This document shows positions 10,056-22,292 of a stretch of DNA of 64,000 nucleotides, piece by piece. Source of the stretch: Spirodela intermedia (lineage: Eukaryota > Streptophyta > Magnoliopsida > Alismatales > Araceae); contig LR746264.1 of the NCBI GenBank assembly GCA_902729315.2, positions 1,242,501 to 1,306,500 of the forward strand. Direction: 5' to 3'. Below the pieces are notes generated by a model, which saw only the letters and a program-made list of their open reading frames with translations, was not told the origin of the DNA and did not search any database. Position numbers and translations under genes: made by a program. Position 1 is the first letter of the stretch. The number at the start of each line of letters is the position of its first letter.

Positions 10056-11216
10056 AATTCGTTCATTTCGTTATAGCCCCGACCTCGGTGTCCGATTGTA
10101 ACATCGTGTAAATTTGTAACCGCTGTAGCTTCTCAACGTCGTGTAAATCAGACTCCCTAGTTTAATTGCACAGAAGTCTCATGCTTGTCACAAGTGCAAC
10201 CCGCAGCTACTGTTCCGAATAAGTAAATAGAAGCATGCCTCTGCGTACTAGCGACCGGTGGAGACAGGCGAGAGAGAGAGAGAGAGAGGCGTTAGTGTGC
10301 GGAATGCGAGTGCTCCTCTCCGAGGATCGCTTCGTCTACGATCCGGTCCCCGTACATCCGTTACTGGGTTCATGTATAGAGGTGAAGTCACTAGCGCAGA
10401 GCAGTTTTGAACTAGAGTACTAAACCCTTTCCGATGTCACGGTTTACTCGCCAATAGATGCGTGGCGTCGTTCAGAAACGGCTCGTGTCTCGATTGTTTT
10501 CCGCTTAGTACGATCGTACCTTAAAAGAAGAAGCTTTTACCCGCACACAAAGGATTACGGTGCCAGAAGAGGAAGAGTTTTGTGAACACCGCAGAGACAA
10601 CTTCTCGGGTCGGAATGGAAAATCGCCCACCAGCGTTCACCCGGTGTTGAATGCGCGACTGTTTCCACCGTCGTCCGCTGCGCAACATCCCCAACGTCTC
10701 TCTTAGAACGAGGAAAAGAAGATGAAGAGGATCCTTCGGTTAACAATAACGCACATCCAACACCGTACAAAGACAGGGAAGTCCCATTTGTCCACGTCTA
10801 TCAGACAGTTTATTTCACACCACGTGGAAAAAAAGAATTAGAGACGCGTCCTTGTATGGTTGAAACACCTGGGTCCAGAGGTGTCGAGCAGGCCAGGGTG
10901 AGACAACGCATAACTCTAACGCCCGATTCCACACGTGTTCTCGTCATTTCGTCTACGGGCTGTATGGACAAAAACAGGCAAACGTGCACCTGTAGCCACC
11001 GCAAGAGAGAGCACGGTGTCGGTCTCCTTCTGGACACTCTGCTGGCGGCGCGGGCCACGGTCACTGTTCAGCTGATCCTCCGCTTCCCCGATCGCATATC
11101 TCGGATACGACGAGTGTCAACTTCGTCATCTGAGGACGTCATCTCCTCCCCGGGGCCCTCGTCCCCTATAAATAGCGTCAGACCTCAGTACCACCGTTGC
11201 AGCCACTGAAGACTCA
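10056..11216 (+). other. Conserved 3' flank of PG2 with TATA-like module
   Basis: Collinear with the PG1 flank and sharing its 615-bp deletion. It keeps about 35 bp near 10370-10405 that PG1 and PG4 both lack but PG3 has in related form. TATAAATA lies at 11167-11174 with the same CT-rich leader. No gene seen. Confidence 0.55.
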
Positions 11217-12600
11217 CTCCCCGTCTCTCTCCCTCGCTCACTCTCACTGAATGATCTAATCGGTGCATTAAAAAAAAATCCTTCTTCGAGGAAATCAATT
11301 ATGTGTTTCATGGACTCACTGCATGAGAATAGATTAATAAATTATATGTAGGAGGATTTTGAGGATATTTTGTGGCTGAGAAAAATCTAGAATGAGTAGA
11401 GAAATGTTATTATTTGTCAAAATTAAAGAATCATGTTGAAAATCATGTATGAAAGTTTCAAATTTGTGCAGTGAAAAAGAAAAGTCTAAAAATATGAGAT
11501 CATATACTCCATTGCTAATTTCAAGAAACATCATAGACTGTGTCTTCAAATTGTCATGAGCATAGATATGGGTGATAATTTAAAATTGAATTAATTATAT
11601 CAAGAATCAATTTAAATACTAATTATTAAAATTAAAATGCATTAGTACTAGTTTGGGAATTATTTGATGAATTTATGTTTAATTTAGTTATTATTAATTT
11701 ATGCAATATAAATATATTCTTGAGTTTTAATCAATGTACTATCACAATTATCCAGGGTTTATAACCTTGATAAATATTTTAAATTGGTAATAATTTAATC
11801 ATGAAGTTAAAATTTGGATAACATACTTTTTAGATTTTCAATGGAATTTATAATGTGATTTTTCAACAATCTTTTAGTAATTTAGAAATCATCAAAATAA
11901 TTGATGAAACATACAGTGACTCTTGACCACATTAGTAGGAAATGTGTCAAGGGATTTCATTGTTGGTCATATTTCCTCACTCCTCCCTTAGTTTGTTCTG
12001 ATTTAAACATTATTTATAATCCTTTAGTTTCCTTTCTTCAAAATTTCTTCTTTTATTTTTGCTGAAAATTCTTATACATTTAGAGTAATCAATTAATTCT
12101 AAATGCGGGCACATCAAAATTGGAAGATTTAAAACTCAAAATCTGGTGTCAACATCATCAAGCTTTTTAAAAGATCAAAATGTAGAGATATTTTATTTAA
12201 TTTATTTTCATTCTTTTTTATATCAAAAATTATTTGAAACAAAAAATTGATATTGAGATTTACTAGCATCTATATGGATGACTAAATTTACCAAATATTA
12301 ACTTTAATTATTATTTTGAATTCAGTTTATAAATATTAATTTTTTGATTATTTTCCTAACAACAATTGAGTGGCTGGTGGTTGTGGATCTTTTATCTAAA
12401 ATGTTATATTTCATTATTTTATAGATAGCTTTTTAGCAAGTATTGTAGCAAAAACAATGACTGGCCGTATTAAGCTAATGCACAAAAATGTCATATTTCA
12501 TTATTTTATAGATAGCTTTTTAGCAAGTATTGTAGCAAAAACACTAACCAGCTATATTAAGATAATACACAAAAATGTCATGAAGCATCTTTTGATCACT
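11217..12600. other. AT-rich spacer with an 86-bp tandem duplication
   Basis: The first 610 bp repeat 6135-6750; the rest is single-copy AT-rich DNA with no recognised gene. At about 12398-12569 an 86-bp unit (ATTTCATTATTTTATAGATA core) occurs twice in tandem with a few differences. Confidence 0.7.
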
Positions 12601-12639
12601 TAATATAATTTAAAGAGGTAGTGGTAAGAAAAAGAATAT

Positions 12640-13012
12640 GTTAGAATAGGCCCACTTGGCCCATAAGGCCCAATTTGAACTTATTCTCTCCATGTCCTTA
12701 TTCTTCCTCCACAATCTCCACTTCTCTTCCTCTCTCTCTTTCTTCTCTTCTTCTATATAACCTCATGTACTCTTTTTCTTCAATTATCTATTTTAGAGTT
12801 TTCTCTTCTTCTTATCAAAATGGTATTACAGCCCTAGGGTTTCTCCACCACCACTGCTCTGTCTTCTCTCACGATGTCCCCTCTCCTCTCTTGATGCAAT
12901 CTCTGATAGTGCCGCCTTGTGCGTCTACCTGATGCTCAATTTGTGTAGCCCTACATACTTGTCACACCTCTTGTCATACACACCTATGTGCTCATCTGAC
13001 ACTTGTTGTTGT
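12640..13012 (+). mobile_element. Copia-type LTR end, primer-binding site and leader
   Basis: A TATA-like CTATATAA (about 12754) is followed some 65 bp later by TGGTATTACAGCCC at 12821-12834. That resembles the initiator-tRNA-Met primer-binding site of plant copia elements (TGGTATCAGAGCC). A CT-rich leader follows. The internal coding remnants resume at about 14640, after an intervening repeat. The left LTR boundary could not be placed. Confidence 0.5.
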
Positions 13013-14632
13013 GACTTAGTCGTTATATGATAAATCACACAAATTTAAAATTTAAAAAACTAAAAAATACTAATGTTTAGATATTTAAAAGTATTTATAA
13101 ACAAATATATCAATTATAATTTAATAAAACTTCCAAAAATAATGATAGTTTTCCAAGTCAATCACATGGGATGTAATATAATTTTAGGTAATTAGTTAGA
13201 ATTTTCTTCAAAGAATACTATTTTCTATGAATTTTATACTAAGATATGAAAATAAAATATATTCAAAATTCACGAAAAAGAGAAATAAGGATGCAAACGT
13301 TAGAATGATGTCAGTGCCTGACAAATGCAAATCGGGTAGAAACAAAGTTCTACTAAGTGATTCTTACGTAAGCGATTACAAATAATTTAATTGATCAAAT
13401 TAAGATCTATAAAAGTTAAAATAATCATAATTAAATGAAGTATAACTTGGTAAATTTAAATCACATAAATTTTCACTAAATGAAGTAGAAATTAAGTTGA
13501 AAGTAAGAAAATAGAGTTCCAACGTCACGGTGGCAATGCGTCAATGATGCACTAAAATCGTGAGTATTTGGGAGGATTGTCATGTAGTGTCCACACCCTG
13601 AAAGGCTCTCCTTAGACAAGGATAATGTGGGCAATCTCTAGATCTCCTTACAAAGTCTAGAGATCAATGAAATGGGTTGTTGAATCGTATCCAATGGCTG
13701 TCACTCAGCAGAGTGGAAAAATAATAACTTTGCGACTCTCTTGCAGCTGTCACCCGATGGAGAAAAGTTAGATGAAGGTGGGATACGTGTCAAGGAGCTT
13801 TATCCTCAGGTCTACGCAGCAAGAAGAGGCTCTTCATCGCATCTAGTATGCTCTTAAAAGGTGATGACTCATCTCCCGACAATCATCTTCTTCCCGACGA
13901 CGGCTTATTCGTCGATCAATCGGAGATGATTTACTCGATGAATTTGCAATCCTTTTATCGCAAATCATTCAATAATTTTAGTAATAATACTCTAAATTAC
14001 GTTGATGAAATTTTTTACCAATGATCTAGCAATTCTAACAGCTTAATCCTTCACTGACGATCTACAAGAAAGTCACAATAATCAAATAAAAATATGAGTT
14101 TTGACTCTAGAAAGATTCAAACTCACGTCAATTGTCTACCTACATGAGAGAGATTGAAATAAGTACTCTAATACCTGTATCATGTGATGTCATCATGATA
14201 TATCTCTATTAATGAAGGGATAGTTTAGGTATTCAAATTTTTGAAGCTTTTCGAGGGAGGGTGTGACACACGTTTAATCCCACATCACTTGTGCGCCGAA
14301 GTTTTAGGTGAATATATAGTAATATCACATTCGAAAGTAATGAGTCCCTTTCTCTCGCGTATATGACCACTCCTTGCCCCACAACTGTCTAGCCACTAGT
14401 GACATGAAAGGGGAGTGGCACACACATGCTCCCATCTATCCTAGCCACTTGAGCCCCTACTCGCAGCTCCCATCGACTATGCTTCCAACCCACTTATAGG
14501 CCTGACTGGCTAGGGAGTCTCCTCATTTTGCTATAGTTTTTTTATTTTTTATTTCTTCATTTATCTCAAAAATAGGACTATAAAAATTATATAAATTCAT
14601 AAAAAATCACATAATTAGCTAAAAATTCATGT
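13013..14632 (+). repeat. Dispersed repeat, copy 1 (about 1.6 kb)
   Basis: Shares scattered but collinear similarity with 45097-46205. Shared blocks include AAATCACA-AAATTTAAAATTTA near the left end, AAAGGCTCTCCTTAGACA, CGGAGAT-ATTTA, TATATGACCACTCCTT and an AT-rich right end. It encodes nothing recognisable. It interrupts the copia element between leader and gag, so it is a later insertion. A solo LTR of another retrotransposon is the likeliest identity, unproven. Confidence 0.6.
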
Positions 14633-14639
14633 TCAAGAT

Positions 14640-16500
14640 CTTGTTGTGTCTCTCATCTAGATTCACCCTACACAACAACTCTAAACAACATTTGAGAACA
14701 TATATGTCAATTGGACAAATATCAGTCGTATAGTCAATATCTTTAAGTCACTTTTTACTTGCAAGCAAAGTGACTCCTCACTTCAAGCTCATTTCAGTCA
14801 TCTCTACGCCCTAATATAAGAGTTTGCCATCTATTAGCCTCTAACCACTAATATCTAGACATTCGAGCGTTACTATCAAGAGCTTCTTACCAGAGTCTAT
14901 CTAAGTAGACTTCATCCATCAATTACCTCTTAGATTTGTGAGATGATCATCTCTAGAGATTGGGTACTTGATATCTCTCACATTTTCTCCACTACACTTC
15001 ATGTGAGTATAAGCACTCCTCTTGTTATAGCCAATTACACATCTACTCCTTAGGTGATAATTGTTTCTACTCCTTGAGTGCCACATGACCCTCCTACTAC
15101 GAGATCAGATAGTAGTCATCCGCTATCTAAGAAGGGTCATGGTTCTTTTCTTCCATACATCTACTATGGCAAGTAGAACCACCCACCTAACAAAGGTTGA
15201 GAAATAGTTTGGGAAGCCTAACTCTGTCCAACTAGCTCTCTTGTCTTCTTCACCAACTTCTATGACATTGTCTAGTGTATCGTCTTTAACTTTTCAAATG
15301 ACGTTAACCTCCACCAAGTATGATGCACTATGTTGTTCTAGTGATACCATAACTTATTCCTTAGTCAATCTGGCCTCGCTTCCGAATCTTTTCACATTAG
15401 GTACACATGTTCTCCTTGCATCTTCATCTTCACCATAGATTATTGACTCAAAGGTCTCCACCCACATGATCGACACATCTACTATTTTATCATCACATCA
15501 GCCTACCTCTTATCATCCACCAGTTACCATTGTTTATGGTCGGATTTGTCTGATTAATGAACATAGCAATACCATTGTTACCCCAAATATTCCTCTCACT
15601 TAGATTTTCTATGTTCTCAAATTTTCTACTAACCTCTTATCTATTAGTGTCATTACTCAAGCCATTCTTTGCTCTATTGTATTTTCTTTTTTCATTGTAC
15701 CTTCTAGAATCTATATACCAAACATAAGATTGGTTTGGGGTATGAGAATAGATAAGGTGTTTACGAGCTAATTTCTAATGAACCTTTTTCTAACCTTTGG
15801 AACATTTTCATTTCCTTTACAGCTACTTCATCTCTTTTGTGGCATTGTCGTTTAGGATATTTTTGTTTTGAAAAACTTTAAAAAATCTTACTTTATTTTT
15901 CTCATAGTAAATTTGTGTGTGAGTTATGTCAATTGACAAACAACATTGTAGTTCATACTCGAGTTGAGATGAAATTCTATCCACATCACTCTTTGACCTC
16001 ATTTATTATGATATTTAGGACTCCTCTCGTACTCCATCTATCTTAGATCATCGCTACTATATTATCTTTGTTGATGACTATACTCGAGTAAGTTAGGTTT
16101 ATCTTCTCTAAGATTGTATATAAATTCACATCACACCTATTCACTTCATTACTGAGGTCATCATTTAGTACTCTACTACGTTCAAGATTTTTCACATCGA
16201 AAATACTTTGAAACTAATCCAAGACTCACTTTGCACATTTTGTGTTGATCACTATATTCTTCATCAGACCACGTGTCTACACACATCATAATATTTTTCA
16301 TCAAACCACGTATTTACACACATCTCAACAAAATAGTGTTGTCAAACAAAAATATCATCAACTACTTGATATTACTTGCACACTACTTATTGAGATAAAT
16401 GTCCTTCATTATCTGTGATTTGATATTCTCTTAATAACCACATATCTCCAAAATCAGTTTTCTTCATGATGAACTCGATTTAAAGCTTAGATATGTCATC
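14640..16500 (+). mobile_element. Copia polyprotein remnant (gag, pre-integrase, integrase)
   Basis: A + strand reading with frameshifts gives copia blocks in order. A gag-like stretch lies near 14700-15200. The protease/pre-integrase segment follows around 15430-15700 (IIDS..THMIDTSTILSSHQPT..., then LLSIS-IT). The integrase zinc-binding region WHCRLG..F..L appears near 15840-15940. A degenerate DDYTR is near 16075, and TPQQNSVVKQK near 16320-16350. Many stops; no intact frame longer than 65 residues. Confidence 0.75.
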
Positions 16501-16621
16501 TTCGAGTAACAAAGTTTATATAAATAAGATTTATAAAATGTCACTCTTCTATTTAGAATTAGTAAGAGTTGATTCTCAAAGAACATGAGTAATGAGAGTA
16601 AGAATTCTATTTATTTTATTT

Positions 16622-16623
<2 letters not shown>

Positions 16624-16661
<38 letters not shown>
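16624..16661. repeat. (TA)n microsatellite
   Basis: About 19 TA units, lying exactly between the copia remnant and the PG promoter remnant, so it may mark a rearrangement point. Confidence 0.95.
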
Positions 16662-16662
<1 letters not shown>

Positions 16663-16670
16663 TTGAGATG

Positions 16671-17240
16671 AGCTTATGGATAAACGAGAGAAAGAAAGTC
16701 ACGGAGTAATCAGAGGGGGGGAGTCCCGTTCGGGGTGATATACTGACCTCACGTAGCACCTCAAAGGAAATGACGGTTCGAGGACGGGGTATTAAGGGCG
16801 TTGGCATTCTTCAGGTGGGTCCGTCATACGCATGCATGCACGGGGCCGAGGAGAGAAGAAGGGAGACGGGCCGCGGCGGCAGCCGCGAGGCGACACTTCC
16901 GTCTGTCCCGCTACCAGCTCTCCGTCCTTATCCCCGGGACACGCCAGAAAACCGGAAGAGCTGACGTGGAAGCTGCCTTCCTCGGACGCCCTAGCTCCGC
17001 CTATCTCTTCGTCCCTCTATAATACCGGTGCCGAGCTATCAGCCATATCCCGCAACAACTGCAAATAGCCAGCCCTCGTTCTGAAGATCAACCTCGGCGT
17101 CTCCCCCCCTCTCCCAATCCCCCTCCCGTACTGGTTTAGGGCGTCTCCACGTCCACACACGCACACCTCTCTTGAGCATAGACAGCGTAGCTGGGAGCGC
17201 GAAAGACTCTCCTCGTTCTCGCCCTCGTTCTTCTCCTTCG
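16671..17240 (+). pseudogene. Polygalacturonase remnant: promoter, 5' UTR and about 17 codons only
   Basis: Matches the PG upstream region (GAGAGAAAGAAAGT block near 16690, GGAAGCTGCCTTCCTCGGACGCC near 16968, TATAATA at 17018-17024, CACACACGCACACCTCTCTTGAGC near 17153). It continues into the signal-peptide codons as far as CTTCTCCTTCG (17240). The start codon is CTG at 17191 where the intact genes have ATG. After 17240 the sequence jumps to DNA that in PG3 lies about 480 bp downstream of the stop codon. The rest of the gene is therefore deleted. Confidence 0.85.
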
Positions 17241-17241
17241 C

Positions 17242-18987
17242 ACGTCATGGTTTCCTTCCCAATATAAGTGTGGCGTCGTTTATAAACGGCTCGTATGTCC
17301 ATGTTGCTCTCTCAGCTCCATTGGATGTGGTAGGCCGTTTACACGGAGCAGATTCCGTAAACAGCGTGACGTTTTCCCTATATCACAGGACAGAGAGTGT
17401 CAACACGAATCACGCGTCGTACCAGATACTACCCGGAATATCGAGCGGTTCATTAGGCGCAGAAGATGGATATATATCGTAGCTGGCCCCTTCTCATAGG
17501 TCGATGCCAGATGAAGCACGAGCCGTATTCCTGTTGCTTACGAGTAGGTGGGAGGAACATGACTTTGGCGATCGGACTGAGCAACGAGCACCGGAGAACA
17601 TGCTCGTCCCGTACACACAATATACGAAAAGTTGCCGTTTTCATTACATCACAGCCGAGAGTTACGTTTTCGCATTCGAATGCCGTTTCCAATAGAAGGT
17701 TCGGACCCCATCTCACAATGATCGGAAAAACGTCCTCTGAGATATGCCGCGGTTGGGACTCTTATTCGGCAGATTTTACTACTGCTCCAAAGTCCGAATA
17801 AAATCTACCTTAAACGCAGGTCTTATTCGTGCATCAGAAGGTCACCAGGAAAGAAACTACGCGTAATATAAAACCGGAGTCTGCTCAGGTTCCGAATAGT
17901 TTTGATGACCTGGCCATAGCCTGAACGATCATAACTCAAGTGAAGAAGTGTTCAACCGCACACAAAGAATTGCGGCGGGAGAAAAGGAAAAGTCCCGCGC
18001 ACACGGGAGACAGCTTGTCGAGCCGGAATGAAAACCGCCTAAGGCATTTCCCGCGGTGTCGAAAGCACGAGTGTTCCAACCCTCGTCCATTCCGCAGCAT
18101 CCCCAACGCCTCTCTAAGAGCGAGGAGAAGAAGAAGAAGCAGAGGATCCTTTTGGTAACAATAACTCACGTCCATCACCACAGTAAGAGATAAATTGGCG
18201 TTCTGGGAGACGGTTCGCAAAGCAAGGACAGAAGAGTCCCGTTCGTGCACGCGTATCAGGCAGTTTATTTGACACCACTCGGTAAACAGGAATCAGAGGG
18301 CTCAACTGAGGCAAGGACGGTTGAAACACCCGGGTCCAGAGGCCTCGACCATGCCGGGCGGTTCAAGGCCCAATTTCACACCCATTACTTTGGAACCCGC
18401 AGGCTGTTATTAGTGTCCTGAGTTGCCCTCCGTTATTTCTTGCCTCTCTTCCCTCTATCTTGAGTGTGAACATTTCTTCCACTGTGCAACGATGAGGACC
18501 TACATCTCCGTTACCATTGATCATCAAAATTTCGTCACTGTTCAATATTAGGCTTAAAATGAGGTTCGATGTGGAGTTTAGTGGAAATATTTGTAATTTA
18601 ATTATATACGTTAATCTGAGTTGATATGAGCATCACATATAGACATCTGTGAGTTGTGTTTGTTAACAATCCAAAAATTCATGCATGTACCAATTTCTCA
18701 CTTTTTAAGGGTACTATTGTCTTTGAATAAATAAAATAAACTTTAGTTGCAATTAAGATTAAAAGCTGGAAAAAACATGCGACCATCGACATATTGTGGC
18801 GGGCATGTCCTGAAGAAGGTATAGCTTGGGTGTATACAATTTGCAGGTTTGAATCTTTAGTGGTGTTGCTCACCACTTTTCTCCTATACTGGGTGTACAA
18901 TTCTGCATTGCCTTCCATTTGGTGGTGGGATATATAGGGCAACTCATGTGAAGTAAGTTTATGCGGAACCCCTTCTTTTTTCTAACA
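17242..18987. repeat. 1.75-kb direct repeat of the PG3 3' flank, copy 1
   Basis: Nearly identical to 24910-26659 for about 1.5 kb, then more diverged. The left part is the GC-rich PG 3' flank. The right part, from about 18340, resembles the 3' portion of the LTR at 28019-28930 and ends in TTTTTTCTAACA followed by CTAGTACTACC. No gene recognised. Confidence 0.9.
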
Positions 18988-19642
18988 CTAGTACTACCCC
19001 ACAGAAGTTTACCATCAGCTTCCCTATAATCGATGATGTGTAGTCCGTCCACATACCAAATTAAGTGGACTAGAAGTCTAGTAAACTTCAGAACTAGAAT
19101 GTTGGAATGGGATGGCTCAATACGTCATCTAGCCAAAATAAAACACATATTAGACAAAATCATAAACTAGTTTCCTTCTTTTAATTTTTTCTACACTTTA
19201 ATTCATCTTAAATTTATTTATATGTATCTTAAATATATTTTCAAGTACCATCACAACGAAAGCACATTTTTACAGCTGACTCTAACAGTCTTTCGATCTG
19301 TTTAACGGCCCCCTGTTGTAACCCTAGAACCATTATTTAGTGTTGCAAAATCTTTCCTTCTTTGAGATTCCATTTCATTGTTTTTGGATTCAAGCACCTC
19401 CCTTGTAGGTTTAGGAGGACCTTCTTGATCTTGTAGACTCAAGATCACTCTTATGTGGATTCAAGGGTTGAAACTTCTAAGTTTTGTAAAAATGAGAATA
19501 AGGAATATTTACACAAACTTTATTTTTCATGAATTCAATATTGAGATTTCATCACCACACAGCTAAAGATGAATCAATTGTATAAGAATAAGGTTTTGTG
19601 CTCCAAATTCATCTTTGACGATGTCATGAAGTTAAAGGATTA
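18988..19642. other. Intergenic, nothing recognised
   Basis: AT-rich DNA between the LTR piece and the second copia remnant. No conserved coding blocks, RNA genes or clear repeats were seen. Confidence 0.5.
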
Positions 19643-21180
19643 CAGATTAATGAAGATAAAGGTCTTGAGGCACGCTTCTTTTCTCACACAAAACATATTG
19701 AATTTCAATAACGTATTGATTAAAAGTTGCAAGGTATAAATGATATGTTGAAGTAAATCTTTTCTTACATGACCGCCCTAGAATTTCATTTACAAACCTT
19801 AAATATTCAGAAGGAAAATATCTTTAACATCCTCTATAGAAAGATCTATCAATGACACATGTGATTACAATGAATGAAAATCGATTTGCCCAGTTTTAAT
19901 CGGAATTTGAAAACTCACGAATTTCATATCCGAAGTCTAATCTTTTTTAGAAATATAAACATTAGAGATGGAAAATAATTAAAATTAATTTCATATAAAT
20001 GAAATAATAGACCACCTATGTACTAGGATCAACTTCAATCTACTTGTTCTTGATTAGGTAAGGATTGAGTTCACTATGTAAGCAGAAAAGATCGTACTCT
20101 ACATATCTCTACATAGGACTAACTGATGGATATCTTCACCAAGGCCTTCTTCAGCCATTGGCTATCAGATATTTTCTCATAACATGAGTTTATTTTCTGT
20201 AATAAGTATAATATTTTTATGATTTTCAACATATACAAAAGTCATGTTGACCTAGTCTGGCCTCCATGTTAAATATTTGTAGTGACAAAATGACGATAAG
20301 TATAATAGTAAATAATTTAAGAAATTTTTTTCAAAGTATTGGATTGTACAGAGAAGGAAGTAGAGAACACTCATCAGCAAATGGCATTGCTGAAAGCATG
20401 AATGTGCCTTGAATAAGCTAGCCAAGTGCAAGAGATTACATGCAAGGCCATAAAATTCTTTTTAGGTAGATGTTATTAATACAACCAATTTCGTAATTAG
20501 GGAACGATTCTACCCCTAGACTCTTAACTATTAGAGGGGTGCTGAATTGGGAAGGAAGAAGATGAATCATTCTTACTTAAGGTCATATTTGGATGCCTTT
20601 CTTATGTTCATGTCATTTTAAAAAAAGAGACAAACTGCATCCAACACCATGAAGTGTTTTCTCATAAGATATAGAGCCCATAAGTTTTGTGATCAGTTCT
20701 GGAATGATCAAAACCGAAACATTATGAGAATCCAGAATACGATATTCATTGAAGTAATCTTGGACGAACACAAGGTTGTGACCAAGAACAAGAATAAGAG
20801 GCTTACAAGGACAAGGCTGAATTCGAGTTTACAAGGTTTTCTAGATGCACATTTGGGTGGCGATGTAGACACAGGGAGAAGTGCCGCCGACTAAATTTAT
20901 ATTTGAGCGGGACTGCGGTGGGCTTCATCCCACAAATACAAAATAGTTTTTCTTCGTCCACAACATAAGCAGAGTATGTGACAATAATTGAGGATAACAA
21001 GAAAATGCTATGGGTAAAGGAATTTTTTATGGAGCTGGGTTGAAAAGGTGAATATAACTTATGTTTCATTATAGAGTCAAGCACTTTCCAGTGAGGTATC
21101 ACTTCATTCGAAACCTGTTCGAATATGGGCATCTGACGCCAGAGAAGATGATAAATCCGACAACGAAACAGATATGGTAA
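19643..21180 (+). mobile_element. Copia-type remnant upstream of PG3
   Basis: Homologous along its length to 1-1521. Integrase NGIAES-N is readable near 20375-20400. The integrase C-terminal block is better preserved here, with an open frame from 20649 (MKCFLIRYRAHKF, FWNDQNR). This frame runs directly into the degenerate RNase H segment (LGGDVDTGRS, about 20850), so the reverse transcriptase is missing at the same place as upstream of PG1. The RNase H tail ends near 21170. Confidence 0.75.
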
Positions 21181-21299
21181 GAAAGACTGTCCGCATATGA
21201 CTGATTAAGTCTACGCATGGGCTGAATCGACCTTCAAAGATAGGTTGTGACGCCGCATCAACTCTAAAACTAGTACTCTTTCTTTTCTTAGTCTCGTTA

Positions 21300-22292
21300 G
21301 TCAGCTGGATGGCGGAGCTTCCTGCGCCATCAAAACCGCCTCTAGACTCTGAAGACTTGGCGATTTGCGTCTAGCACGTCCAGCAGTCCACGCCCCATAA
21401 TATTTAGTCTCCTCGAAAACATCTGCTCCGGCCGACAACCAGGGCCAGTTGTAACCCTATCTAGCCGGGGGGGTCGACCGTCAGCCCAAGCCCGGAGAAC
21501 TGTCCACCGCTAACGGAGATAATTCCGCCTCGACGGTGGAGACGCCTCCGCACATACGGCAAAATAAGGCCGCTTGGGATGCTCGTCCCTCCCGCGCGTC
21601 CCTAAATTCCGCAGCTGCTACGGCCGCTAATTGACACTAAGCCGCCACTGGAGCCTGCATACTCCAACTACGCCGGGAGTGCGTAGATCCGCCCGCGGCG
21701 TTCTGCCCCCTCCCGCGGAGGTCGCCACGTGCCGGCGGAGCGAGGAGCATTAAAAACGTTCTAAATCTTTCACGTTTGACGTAAGCCGGGAGATAGAGAG
21801 ATGAGCTGACGGATATCCGAGAGAAAGAAAGTTGACCGAGCAATCAGCGGGGAAGTCCCGTTCGGTTAGATATGGTGACCAGACGGACGGTTGTAGCACC
21901 CGGTATTAACGGCCCCGATAACCTTCGGGTGCTTCACACGAACGAAGGCGCCGAATTCGGAACGCGACGACGCATACACGGGGGCAAAAAGAGAGGAAGA
22001 GGGACGGGGCGGCGGCGGCGAGGCGACCCTTCCGTCTGTCGCACTACCATCTCTCCGTCCATATCCCACGGACAGTTGACATGGAAGCTTCTTTCCTCGG
22101 ACGCCCAAGTTCCGTCTCTCTCTCCGGCGGTCTATATAACCCGCGCGGAGCTATCACCTATCTACCACAACAAAATCCAATATTCAGCCCTCCTTCTGAA
22201 GGCCAACCTCCCTCTTTCTCCCCGTCTCCTTATCCCTCTCGAACTAGTCCACCTCCACACACGCACACCTCTCTTGAGCGTAGGCGGCGCAG
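21300..22292 (+). promoter_or_regulatory. PG3 upstream region with TATA box
   Basis: Aligns with the PG1/PG2 upstream regions with several short deletions (for example around 21930 and 22070). TATATAA is at 22133-22139, 160 bp before the ATG. The TTTGACG and GTTGACCG blocks are kept near 21775 and 21832. Confidence 0.7.

Larger units (their letters stand above)
6751..11830. repeat. Tandem segmental duplication, unit 2 (contains PG2)
   Basis: Direct repeat of 1418-6750. The left end starts inside the copia RNase H remnant (GAGTCGAGCACTTTCC). After about 50 bp there is a roughly 250-bp deletion, then it runs collinear with unit 1 to CATACTTTTTAGA near 11833, where the sequences part. Confidence 0.85.
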
